Under the pieces are notes generated by a model. That model made no database searches. It saw only the letters and a program-made list of their open reading frames with translations, and was not told the DNA's origin. Shown piece after piece: positions 35,963-43,869 of a stretch of 54,473 bases of DNA. The stretch comes from Chthonomonadaceae bacterium (lineage in GTDB: Bacteria; Armatimonadota; Chthonomonadetes; Chthonomonadales; Chthonomonadaceae). Every line of letters begins with the position of its first letter. The first letter of the stretch is position 1. The translations under genes and the position numbers were made by a program. Where the stretch lies: NCBI GenBank assembly GCA_025054835.1, contig JANWZQ010000042.1, positions 1-54,473 on the forward strand. Reading direction: 5' to 3'.

Positions 35963-37822
35963 CTACCCGACAAGCGCTCTGACTGCCTTCACAATGCTCG
36001 CGGCATCGATACCTGCTGCCGCGAGCATCTGCTGCGGCTTGCCAGAGCCTGGCATATCCCGCACCGCCAGATGCCGTACAATCGGGTGCGCGCCACCCGC
36101 ATCAGCAAACACTGCCAGCACGGCATCGCCCATACCACCTTCCGGCCAGTGGTCCTCCACCACCACCAGCTTGCCTCCGCACTCGCGCGCCGCCGTTTGC
36201 AACGTTGCCGCATCGATGGGTTTAATCGAATACAGATCGATTACCCGGATCGCGATGCCCTGCTCCATGAGGATCTCATGCGCCTTCAGCGCCTCATGCA
36301 GCGTGATACCGGCAGCGATCACCGCAGCCTGATCGTTATCCGAGCGCCGCAGAACCTTGCTCCCGCCAACAGGGAACCGCTCCTCCGGACCGTAGATCAC
36401 AGGCGTCTTCTCACGGGTCGTACGCAGATAACAGATCCCCCCGCATTCCGCCATCTGCGCTACAAGGTGCACGGTAGCCGTCGCGCAGGAGGGATACAGC
36501 ACCGTACTGCCATGGACCGCCCGCATCATTGCAAGGTCCTCCAGGGCCATCTGCGACGCGCCGTCCTCACCAATCGAGACCCCGGCATGAGAACCGCACA
36601 GACGAATGTTGGCCCGGGATATAGCCGCCATGCGGATCTGATCATAAGCGCGCGTGAAGAAGGCCGCGAACGTTGAGGCAAAGGGCACCTTGCCCACCAC
36701 CTGCATGCCTACCGCCGCGCTCACCAGCTGCTGCTCCGCAATGTACACCTCGAAGAAGCGCTCGGGGTACACCTTCTTGAACTTCTCAGAGAACGTGGAG
36801 TTGCTCACCTCCCCGTCCAGCACCACAACGTCCGGGCGGGACCGGCCGAGCGCAACCAGCGCATCACCGTACGCCTCGCGCGTAGCTACCTTCGCTCCTG
36901 GCTCATAAACCGGTGGCTCGAACGGGCTGGCCGGCGGCAGAGGAGCCGGATCTCCGGCCCGCGGGCCCGCTACCGACACCCGCAACGTGCCTGCCGGATT
37001 GCCCAGCTCCGCCAGTGCCCGATCCACATCCGCAGCCGGGATCGCCTTCCCGTGATAGCCCTCCACATCCTCCGTGAACGAAACACCGGCCCCCTTCTTC
37101 GTCTTCGCAATAATGCAGACCGGCTTCCCGTTGCCCCGCTCTGCCTCCGTGTAGGCCGCATGAATGGCTTCCACATCGTGCCCGTCAATCAGAAGAACCT
37201 GCCAGCCAAAAGCGCGGATCCGTTCGGCATACACATCACCCTGCCATTGCAGCATGGTCGTGCCACGCTGACCGAGCCGGTTCATATCCACAATTGCAAT
37301 CAGGTTGTCCAGACCATAAAACCCGCCAATCTGAATGGCCTCCCAGACACTCCCTTCGGCCATCTCGCTGTCGCCCAGCAGAACCCAGACCTTCAGCGGT
37401 AATCGATCCAGATACTTGGCGCTGAGCGCGATGCCCACCCCGATCGGCAGGCCCTGCCCCAGAGAACCGGTGGCCACATCCACATAAGGCAGACCGTTCG
37501 GCGCTGGAACCGGATGCCCCTCAATCCGGCTACCATGCTCCCGCAGTGTCATCATCTCCTCGTCGGTGATCGCGCCAGCCGCCTTGAACATCGCATACAG
37601 CAGGGGAGCCGCATGGCCCTTCGAGAAGATCAAACGGTCATTGCGAACGTTACGCGGGTCCTGAAAATCATAATGCAGATGATCACGCAGCAGCACAGCC
37701 ATCAGATCCGCAGCAGACATGCTGGAGGTCGGGTGCCCGGAGCCCGCGCGAGACGTGCTGCGTATGCTGTCGGCACGCAGTTGCGTGGCCAGGTCCTTCC
37801 ATTCCTGTGGCGTATGGCCCAT
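35963..37822 (-). CDS. tkt: transketolase
   Basis: Moves two-carbon units between sugar phosphates in the pentose phosphate pathway, using thiamine diphosphate. 619 residues from ATG 37822 with AGGAAGGGG upstream. GSGHPTSSMSAADLMAVLL, DRLIFSKGHAAPLLYAMF, GSLGQGLPIGVGIALSAK, TPP site GDSEMAEGSVWEA...N, and the pyrimidine/C-terminal domains with VLDGEVSNSTFSEKF, IAEQQLVSAAVGM and SHAGVSIGEDGASQMALED. The motif wording and the ~620-residue length resemble the animal/archaeal-type transketolase more than the ~660-residue TktA type. Stands alone between two terminators. Confidence 0.94.
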   Translation of the reverse strand: MGHTPQEWKDLATQLRADSIRSTSRAGSGHPTSSMSAADLMAVLLRDHLHYDFQDPRNVRNDRLIFSKGHAAPLLYAMFKAAGAITDEEMMTLREHGSRIEGHPVPAPNGLPYVDVATGSLGQGLPIGVGIALSAKYLDRLPLKVWVLLGDSEMAEGSVWEAIQIGGFYGLDNLIAIVDMNRLGQRGTTMLQWQGDVYAERIRAFGWQVLLIDGHDVEAIHAAYTEAERGNGKPVCIIAKTKKGAGVSFTEDVEGYHGKAIPAADVDRALAELGNPAGTLRVSVAGPRAGDPAPLPPASPFEPPVYEPGAKVATREAYGDALVALGRSRPDVVVLDGEVSNSTFSEKFKKVYPERFFEVYIAEQQLVSAAVGMQVVGKVPFASTFAAFFTRAYDQIRMAAISRANIRLCGSHAGVSIGEDGASQMALEDLAMMRAVHGSTVLYPSCATATVHLVAQMAECGGICYLRTTREKTPVIYGPEERFPVGGSKVLRRSDNDQAAVIAAGITLHEALKAHEILMEQGIAIRVIDLYSIKPIDAATLQTAARECGGKLVVVEDHWPEGGMGDAVLAVFADAGGAHPIVRHLAVRDMPGSGKPQQMLAAAGIDAASIVKAVRALVG

Positions 37823-37881
37823 AACGGTACCCCTTCCTGTGGAGAATGTCGATCCCCGGATGCCGGAGAACATCGCCCTTG

Positions 37882-37887
37882 ATTATA
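37882..37887 (-). promoter_or_regulatory. TATAAT -10 element for transketolase
   Basis: Perfect TATAAT on the minus strand about 60 bases before the transketolase ATG; the -35 region is not recognisable. Confidence 0.5.
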
Positions 37888-37956
37888 CCCCTGTCGCCGC
37901 TCTCCCGACCGGAACCCGCACACCGTGAGATCCTCCGGACAGAAGCAGAACGGCAC

Positions 37957-37986
37957 AAAAAAACGCCTGCACCCTGTACAGGCGTT
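37957..37986 (-). terminator. rho-independent terminator after the 73-residue gene
   Basis: Minus strand: AACGCCTG stem, nine-base loop, CAGGCGTT running into TTTTTTT. Ends the transcription unit of the small gene at 38008. Confidence 0.92.
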
Positions 37987-38007
37987 CGCTTTCAACCGAT
38001 GTGGCCC

Positions 38008-38229
38008 TCAGGCAACACACCGCTCAGACTCCGGGGCGTCCACACGATAGAAACGTCGAGGCAGACGTACAATGCGTACCTCTTCCGGCAGGGTATCCAT
38101 ATGAAACAGGGTCACCAGAGCCCCGGTCTTGATGTCACGATACGTGCCCGGCTCCACAATCTCCCCGGAAACGAACACATCGCGCGCACGTGGCGCAAAA
38201 CGATCCTGCGCCTCAATCACATCGGCCAT
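38008..38229 (-). CDS. small protein of unknown function
   Basis: 73 residues from ATG 38229, with GGAGGGAG six bases upstream; the open frame to 38406 has no good start and overlaps the permease gene. No family recognised with confidence. A central segment DVFVSGEIVEPGTYRDIKTG, followed by ALVTLFHMDTLPEE and a basic RLPRRFYRV end, looks like a small beta protein; the 'exceeds-G-x-Y' layout is loosely like YjzC-type proteins. No signal or membrane segment. Lies 98 bases downstream of the sugar permease and is followed by a strong terminator. Confidence 0.72.
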   Translation of the reverse strand: MADVIEAQDRFAPRARDVFVSGEIVEPGTYRDIKTGALVTLFHMDTLPEEVRIVRLPRRFYRVDAPESERCVA

Positions 38230-38327
38230 CTGCCACTCCCTCCTGCATTGCGGAGATGCCCGGCATTTTGCCGGAACTATCCGCGTTATTCCACGCAGAA
38301 TTCCCGGAGGGGACTGGTATTGTTGCG

Positions 38328-39353
38328 TTATCCGGCACGGCGTTGCTGCAAAGCCGTGGTCAACACCGCCAGCAGCAGAACGCCCCCCACCACGGTACCC
38401 CGCCACAGAGTCGGTTCGCTCAGGTTCAGATTGATGGCGCTGAAAATCGCGTGCAACAGGCAGGCACCGATCACCGTACCGATCACACTGCCCTGACCAC
38501 CGCTCAAACTGGCTCCGCCCACCACAGCCGCCGCCACCGCGTCCAGCTCGTACGCCGTGCCCGTCTGCGGATCCCCCTGACCACCGTAGCCCGCCCAGAG
38601 GATCCCGGCCAGCCCGCCCAGAAACGCGCTGGCCCCGTATGCAAACAACTTCACCCGATACACGTTCACCCCGGAAAGCCGCGTCGCCTGCTCATTGCTG
38701 CCCACACTGTACAGATAACGCCCCATCTGCGTGCGCGTCAGCACAACATGCATCCCCACCGCCACAATCACCAGAATCACTGTCGGAATAGGGATCGCAA
38801 ACGGCGTATCCTCGAACAGCTTCCCGTTGGCCAGCCAGGTGAAGAACGGGTACCGGTCCGCCGGGATCGGGATCGGTTGACGCCGGTTCATCACCAGCGA
38901 TTGACTGCGCAGGATCAACAACGAGGCCAGTGTCACCACAAAAGCAGGCAGGCGCAACCGATGGATCAGCGTGGCATGCAGACTGCCAATCAACAGAGCG
39001 ATCGCCAGCGTCAGCACCGAAGCCAGAGCCATCGCCGCCCCGGCCACCAGCGTCTGATCCAGTGTGACCGTAAACAGGGCCACCAGCATGCCAGTAAATG
39101 CCAGCAGAGAGCCCAGCGACAGGTCGATCCCCCCCGTCAGGATCACCACCGTCTCCCCGATGGCAAAAATACCCAGCAACGACACCTGCAACGCGATGTT
39201 CTGCAGGTTGCGCGAACCGTAGAAAGCCTCCCGGGCCGGCGAGAACAGCATCAACACGCCCAGCAGAATCAGCACAACCACCACGCTGAACTCGCGGGAC
39301 GTGGCCAGCCGCCCCGGCACGGACAGGGGGCGTGCGCTCTCCTGCGCCATCAT
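38328..39353 (-). CDS. ribose-type ABC transporter permease (RbsC family)
   Basis: 341 residues taking ATG 39353; ATG 39392 is an alternative and neither has a strong ribosome site. About nine hydrophobic segments, from EFSVVVVLILLGVLMLF to the final LLLAVLTTALQQRR. Family blocks: VVILTGGIDLSLGSLLAFTGM, RLPAFVVTLASLLILR, GRYLYSVGSNEQATRLSGVNV, KLFAYGASAFLGGLAGILW and VVGGASLSGGQGSVIGTVIGA. Forms the membrane channel of a carbohydrate importer with the binding lipoprotein encoded 104 bases upstream. No ATPase (RbsA-type) gene is adjacent on either side. Confidence 0.92.
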   Translation of the reverse strand: MMAQESARPLSVPGRLATSREFSVVVVLILLGVLMLFSPAREAFYGSRNLQNIALQVSLLGIFAIGETVVILTGGIDLSLGSLLAFTGMLVALFTVTLDQTLVAGAAMALASVLTLAIALLIGSLHATLIHRLRLPAFVVTLASLLILRSQSLVMNRRQPIPIPADRYPFFTWLANGKLFEDTPFAIPIPTVILVIVAVGMHVVLTRTQMGRYLYSVGSNEQATRLSGVNVYRVKLFAYGASAFLGGLAGILWAGYGGQGDPQTGTAYELDAVAAAVVGGASLSGGQGSVIGTVIGACLLHAIFSAINLNLSEPTLWRGTVVGGVLLLAVLTTALQQRRAG

Positions 39354-39457
39354 GGCACGACCGTGGCGCAGACCGCCACCATCCCGCAGCATGCATGGGC
39401 CCGGACACGCAAATTCACATCAACGCCTGCAGCAGGATCACCCATCAGAACCTCCGC

Positions 39458-40594
39458 TTACGTAGACTCCAGACCGCGCGCCTTCAGCTCCGCCAGAAAC
39501 GCATCAGCGTTCTCCGGAGTGACCACCGTCACCCCGGTGTCCAGGATCCGCTTCTGCTTATCCAGCTTCATGCCCAGCTTGTTCGCCTCTTTCTCCAGCT
39601 CATCCAGGGCCGCAGAGAGCCCCTTCCGATTGATCAGGCTGAGCAGGTGCGCCGCCAGACGGCCAAACTCATACGGCTTCTGCACCACAGTCACATCCAC
39701 CTTCCGCTTGCGCAGGTTCTCCAGAGTGCGCGGCTCCCCATCAAAGCAGATGATCTTCACCTTGCCCAGCAGACCCGCCTTCTCTACCTCATCCACAATG
39801 GCCGGGCCGTTATAAGAATAGAGCCCCAGAAAGCCATTGATCTTATTGCCATAGCGCGTGATCGCATCAGCCACATTGGAGTGCGCGCGCCCCACAGCAT
39901 CCTTATCGTCCTCATATGGCTCCTGCAGCATCTGGATCTTGCCCTGCGTGGCGTCCAGAAATCCCTGATACCGCTGCCGGGCGTTCTCCGCGCTCATATT
40001 GCCCACAAACGCCACAAAATTACCTCCGTTCGGGAATAGCTTGAGCGCCGCCTCCCCCGCAGCCCGACCTGCCTCGTAATTGTTCGTACCGATGTATGCC
40101 AGCCGCTTGCTGGAAGGAGAATCCGAGTCAAACGTGATCACCGGCACCTTCTTATCCACCGCCGCATCAATCACCGCAACGAACGCCTCCGCCTGTATGG
40201 GCGACACCGCGATCCCATCCGGATTGGCCGCCAGCGTCTGCTCAAAAAGCGTCTTCTGGCTGGCATGATCCGTCTGCTGCGGCGCATTCCAGTCCCCCTT
40301 TGCGCCCACCTCCTTCAAACCTACCGCCAAACCCTTGCCCATCGAATCCCAGAACGGACTGTTGCCGTTCGTGATCACCTTGATGGTCAGAGCGCCTTCA
40401 GGCTTCCGTGGTTTCTCAAACGCCTCCAGATAATCCGTGCTGCCTCCGTTGGCAGAGGTTGTGCCCGTGGTAGCGGCAGGCGAAGAAGTCGCGCTCGGAG
40501 GCGTCTCTCCGTTCTGCTTCGGGTCACAACCCGGCAGAACAAGCGCGCACGCCATCGCCGCAAACACCCCGGCGAGAGAAGACAGTGTCCTCAT
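39458..40594 (-). CDS. ribose-type sugar-binding lipoprotein (RbsB family)
   Basis: 378 residues from ATG 40594, GAGGAG upstream; the frame is open further but those starts overlap nothing useful. Lipobox LVLPGC with Cys at about residue 22 predicts a lipid-anchored protein. A Ser/Thr/Pro-rich linker to ~50 precedes a periplasmic-binding-protein type 1 fold: IKVITNGNSPFWDSMGKGLAVGLKEVG, DGIAVSPIQAEAFVAVID, VPVITFDSDSPSSKRLAYIG, NYEAGRAAGEAAL, VQKPYEFGRLAAHLL. Ligand not identifiable; pentoses, hexoses and deoxysugars are all seen in this family. First gene of the sugar import pair. Confidence 0.92.
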   Translation of the reverse strand: MRTLSSLAGVFAAMACALVLPGCDPKQNGETPPSATSSPAATTGTTSANGGSTDYLEAFEKPRKPEGALTIKVITNGNSPFWDSMGKGLAVGLKEVGAKGDWNAPQQTDHASQKTLFEQTLAANPDGIAVSPIQAEAFVAVIDAAVDKKVPVITFDSDSPSSKRLAYIGTNNYEAGRAAGEAALKLFPNGGNFVAFVGNMSAENARQRYQGFLDATQGKIQMLQEPYEDDKDAVGRAHSNVADAITRYGNKINGFLGLYSYNGPAIVDEVEKAGLLGKVKIICFDGEPRTLENLRKRKVDVTVVQKPYEFGRLAAHLLSLINRKGLSAALDELEKEANKLGMKLDKQKRILDTGVTVVTPENADAFLAELKARGLEST

Positions 40595-40712
40595 CACTGA
40601 TGGCTCCTCAGCAAATAGAGATGCGTGTTGCCACAATGCGCGGCCCATATTCAATAAAACGACCGCAGTTTCCTGCCCGAAGGCCCTCCATCTCCGGTCC
40701 CACGTGGCAACA

Positions 40713-42221
40713 TCACAACCGGTACAGATCCCGATACTTCGTCTGCAAATACGCCGCATAATGGTCCGCAGAAGGGGGTGCACCGGTCGCACGTGTGATC
40801 AACTCCGCAGGAGGATACTTGCTACCATAGCGATAGATATGCTGCTGCAACCAGTCCAGCATCGGAGCAAAAACACCCCGCTCAATCTGCGCGTCCAGAT
40901 CAGGCAACGCAGCACGCAACGCATCCCAGATCTGCGCCGAATACAGATTGCCCAGACTGTACGTCGGAAAATAACCGATCAACCCCTCCGACCAGTGCAC
41001 GTCCTGCAAACACCCGCTCGCGTCGTCCGGAGGAACCACACCCAGATACTCCCGCATCCGGGCGTTCCACACCTCGGGAAGCTCCCGCACTGCCATCTTC
41101 CCGGTCAACAGGTCCGACTCAATCTCAAAGCGCAGCAGAACATGCAGATTATAGGTCACCTCATCAGCCTCCACGCGGATCAGCGAGGGCTCCACCCGGT
41201 TGACCGCGCGATACAGATCCTCCGCATCCACACCCTCCAGCGCGTCCGGAAAGAACCGCTGCAGAACAGGAAGCAAATAACGCACAAAAGGACGCCCCCG
41301 CCCGACCAGATTCTCCCACAAACGCGACTGACTCTCATGCACCCCCAGTGAAGTGCCTCCAGCCAGCACCGTACCCTCATACTCCGGCGCAGAGCCCTGC
41401 TCGTACAGACCATGGCCCGCCTCATGCAGCGAGGAATACAGGCCCTGCGTCAGATGCGCCGTGTCGTAACGCGTCGTCAAACGAACATCATCCCGACCGA
41501 AGTTCGCGCAGAATGGATGCGCCGCCTCGTCCTGACGCCCGCGTCTCAGATCAAAACCAATCGCCTCCAGCACATGCAACGTCAACTGCCGTTGCGCCTC
41601 CACCGGGAAAAACCCCTGAAGCGCAGACACCCCGGACTCATCCCGTCGGCTCTCCACAATCGCCTGCGTCAGAGCTACCAGCGCCGGCTTGATCCCGGCA
41701 AACATCGCCGCAACCGAAGCATGGGTCGCACCCTGTTCATAACCATCGAGCAACGCGTCATAAATATGATCCCGATACCCGTAGTACCCGGCCTGCTGCC
41801 CCACCAGATCAAACATCTTCTCCAGAGCCGGCTGAAACAGAGCGAAGTCATTCCGCGCACGCGCCTCCACCCAGACCCTGAAGCTGTGCGACTGATGCCG
41901 GCTCAACTCCGCCACAAAAGAAGCCGGCAAACGCGTCGCACGCTCATACTGCCGCCGGAGCAACGCCAGCATCCGTCTCTCATCGCTATCCGCCTCCATC
42001 CCCTCCGTCTCGCGCTCCGCGGCCTCCAGCAACTGCCCCGTCTCGTCCGCCGTGAACAGCTCGTGCGCCAGCTCACTCAACGTACCGATCTGCTCCCCAC
42101 GCGTCTCGGCCGCGCCAGCAGGCATGTAAGTCTGCTGATCCCACCCGAGCAAACCCGCAGCCTGATTCAAATACACAACCCGACGGACGCGCGCCTTCAG
42201 CAACTCAAAGCTCTGGCTCAT
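40713..42221 (-). CDS. metallocarboxypeptidase, family M32
   Basis: Thermostable-carboxypeptidase-1-type enzyme removing C-terminal residues from peptides in the cytoplasm. 502 residues, normal length. ATG 42221 has GAGAGGGGG five bases ahead. Zinc site HEAGH at 266-270 (SLHEAGHGLYEQG), with the third ligand in GVHESQSRLWEN (Glu296). Other family blocks: GWDQQTYMPAGAAETRGEQI, the DDVRLTTRY segment, ADEVTYNLHVLLRFEIE, LQDVHWSEGLIGYFPTYSLGNLYSAQI. 118 bases before the sugar-binding lipoprotein, a gap in which I see no clear promoter. Confidence 0.95.
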   Translation of the reverse strand: MSQSFELLKARVRRVVYLNQAAGLLGWDQQTYMPAGAAETRGEQIGTLSELAHELFTADETGQLLEAAERETEGMEADSDERRMLALLRRQYERATRLPASFVAELSRHQSHSFRVWVEARARNDFALFQPALEKMFDLVGQQAGYYGYRDHIYDALLDGYEQGATHASVAAMFAGIKPALVALTQAIVESRRDESGVSALQGFFPVEAQRQLTLHVLEAIGFDLRRGRQDEAAHPFCANFGRDDVRLTTRYDTAHLTQGLYSSLHEAGHGLYEQGSAPEYEGTVLAGGTSLGVHESQSRLWENLVGRGRPFVRYLLPVLQRFFPDALEGVDAEDLYRAVNRVEPSLIRVEADEVTYNLHVLLRFEIESDLLTGKMAVRELPEVWNARMREYLGVVPPDDASGCLQDVHWSEGLIGYFPTYSLGNLYSAQIWDALRAALPDLDAQIERGVFAPMLDWLQQHIYRYGSKYPPAELITRATGAPPSADHYAAYLQTKYRDLYRL

Positions 42222-42288
42222 AACAACCCCCTCTCACAGGTTGGACGAAATAAAACAACATGGGGAAACAGCACCGCGGAAACGCTCG

Positions 42289-43131
42289 CTACGGGCCTCT
42301 CTCCGTACCGGGCTCCGAAGAAGTTGCGCTCAACTGCCACGAGGCCAGCAGATAGGGCTCCACAAGCGTCACAGCACGACGCGCCGCCACACGAACAAGC
42401 TCGGGCGCAAACCCGCCGCGCGATACCAGAAAAGCGTGACGTGCGCCACACTCCGCACGCCACGCCTCCAGAGCATTCCCCGCGTCCACAGTAGCCGCCT
42501 GCCCACCCGGAAGAATACAGGCAACCTCCAGACGGCACTCCCCGGGCGCATGCAACACAAGTTCCACTGGCCCGTGCGCACGCGCCAGCTCCACCGTGTA
42601 ACCACGCCGCGCCAGGATCTCCTGTACCTCCCGTGCAAAATCCCCTTCCGCAAGCGCACACAGGCGCGCCACAGCAGCCTCCAGAGCCGCCTCACGCGAC
42701 TGCGCACGCGCTCGATCCAGCTGATCCTGCTCACGCAAAACGCGCCGCGACGCCGCACGCGCCCGACCCGAACGCTCCTCCGCGCGCGCACGCGCCTCCC
42801 GAACCGCCTGCTGCCGGGCACGTTGTGCCGCCTCACGCCCCTGACGCAACGCACGCTTCTGGAACTGTATCCGCTCCTGCTCCGCACACCACCTCTCAGA
42901 ACGCCACCACCGGAACCAGCGCAGCAACCATACCACCAGACCACCGCCGCTCCCCAGCACCACCAGCCATCCCGCCACGCGACTGCTCGCATCCGGGCTC
43001 AGAACACCGGCCACACCGAACCCCGCCACCGCACACACCAGCAGTAGAGACCGTAACGCCGGCCGCCCCACGCGATACAATACCGCAAACCCTTCCCCCG
43101 GAAACGTGCGTCGCCACCCTGCCGGTATCAC
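42289..43131 (-). CDS. membrane protein with degenerate Mrr-like endonuclease domain
   Basis: 280 residues from GTG 43131 (start uncertain; no clear ribosome site). Two membrane helices at ~27-45 (RSLLLVCAVAGFGVAGVL) and ~52-72 (VAGWLVVLGSGGGLVVWLL), an Arg/Glu/Ala-rich coiled coil at ~80-155, then ~110 residues with the layout of the Mrr restriction-endonuclease fold: FAREVQEILARRGYTVELA, VELVLHAPGECRLEVACI, ARHAFLVSRGGFAPELVRVA. In active Mrr domains the middle segment carries Asp and Gln/Glu-x-Lys; here it reads PVELVL and LEVAC, so catalytic residues appear lost. Probably a membrane-bound binding or structural protein. Divergent from the PH-domain gene. Confidence 0.68.
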   Translation of the reverse strand: MIPAGWRRTFPGEGFAVLYRVGRPALRSLLLVCAVAGFGVAGVLSPDASSRVAGWLVVLGSGGGLVVWLLRWFRWWRSERWCAEQERIQFQKRALRQGREAAQRARQQAVREARARAEERSGRARAASRRVLREQDQLDRARAQSREAALEAAVARLCALAEGDFAREVQEILARRGYTVELARAHGPVELVLHAPGECRLEVACILPGGQAATVDAGNALEAWRAECGARHAFLVSRGGFAPELVRVAARRAVTLVEPYLLASWQLSATSSEPGTERGP

Positions 43132-43233
43132 CGCGCAAAGAAATGCAACGCATTACAGACAAAAAACGTACCCTTGAAAAAGCGCACGTCAGAGAACACG
43201 GGCAGCGCACAGCGTGCCCCCAGAGGAGATCCT

Positions 43234-43692
43234 GTGTCCACCTACCTCTTCCGCGAAGAACAGAAAATCGCGCCCGCAGTCATGCGCGCGGTCCTCTGCA
43301 TCAACCTGCTAACCTTCGGCGGCATTGCCATCGCGGAACGACGCATCGACGTCATATACGTGGCCCTGCTGCCCATCGGGCTCATCTGGCTCATCGCCGA
43401 AAAAATGCGCCTCATCACCGAAGTACGAGACGATGGCCTCTACGTGCGTCTCCTGCCCTTCGGCTTCCGGAGAATCCCGTTCGAAGACATCACCTCCGCC
43501 ACCGTACGCCGCTACCGCCCTCTCCTCGAATACGGAGGATGGGGCATCCGATACGGCCGGGAAGGCATGGCCTACAACGCCTCCGGCAATCGCGGCGTGC
43601 AACTGGTGCTCCACAGTGGCCAGCGCATCCTGATCGGCTCTCAGCAACCCGAAGAACTCCTGATCGCCATCGAGCACGCGAGACGCCGCTAA
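43234..43692 (+). CDS. membrane protein with bacterial PH-like domain
   Basis: 152 residues. GTG 43234 is preferred because AGAGGAG lies five bases upstream; the open frame from 43174 has no site. N-terminal pair of hydrophobic segments (VLCINLLTFGGIAIA and VIYVALLPIGLIWLIAE, ~15-55), then a beta-rich region EVRDDGLYVRLLPFGFRRIPFEDI...GIRYGREGMAYNASGNRGVQLVL, HSGQRILIGSQQPEELLIAIE typical of DUF6141/PH-like domains used in membrane-bound proteins of unknown role. Followed after 11 bases by the DUF2256 gene. Confidence 0.78.
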   Translation: MSTYLFREEQKIAPAVMRAVLCINLLTFGGIAIAERRIDVIYVALLPIGLIWLIAEKMRLITEVRDDGLYVRLLPFGFRRIPFEDITSATVRRYRPLLEYGGWGIRYGREGMAYNASGNRGVQLVLHSGQRILIGSQQPEELLIAIEHARRR

Positions 43693-43703
43693 CCCCCGCA
43701 CCC

Positions 43704-43862
43704 ATGCCCGGATTTCGCAACCCCCATCAGCTCCCAACCCGCATCTGCCCCATCTGCCGCCGACCCTTCCACTGGCGCCGCAAATGGGCACGCAACTGGC
43801 ACAGCGTCCGCTACTGCTCCGAAGCCTGCCGCAAGCGCGCCCGCCAGCAGAACACATCGTGA
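43704..43862 (+). CDS. DUF2256 small zinc-ribbon-like protein
   Basis: 52 residues, ATG 43704. It is in the same frame as a much longer non-coding open frame and so is easily missed. The protein reads RICPICRRPFHWRRKWARNW followed by HSVRYCSEACRKRAR: two CxxC-like pairs (CPIC and CSEAC) around a WRRKW core, the exact DUF2256 arrangement. Family proteins are 40-60 residues, predicted to bind zinc, function unknown. The ribosome site is not obvious; coupling to the PH-domain gene 11 bases upstream is likely. Confidence 0.82.
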   Translation: MPGFRNPHQLPTRICPICRRPFHWRRKWARNWHSVRYCSEACRKRARQQNTS

Positions 43863-43869
43863 ATCCACA

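Noticed and set aside
35881-35965. Direct repeat of AAACAGTC flanking the transketolase terminator, considered as an insertion-site duplication
   Set aside because: Too short, imperfect at the next base, and no transposase or terminal repeats between.
40154-40163. TTATCCAC, a partial DnaA box
   Set aside because: Single copy inside the sugar-binding protein gene; no cluster, so no origin claim from it.
42633-43862. 409-residue Pro/His/Arg-rich open frame on the + strand
   Set aside because: Most of it is antisense to the Mrr-like gene and overlaps the PH-domain gene; only its last 52 codons (DUF2256) are credible.
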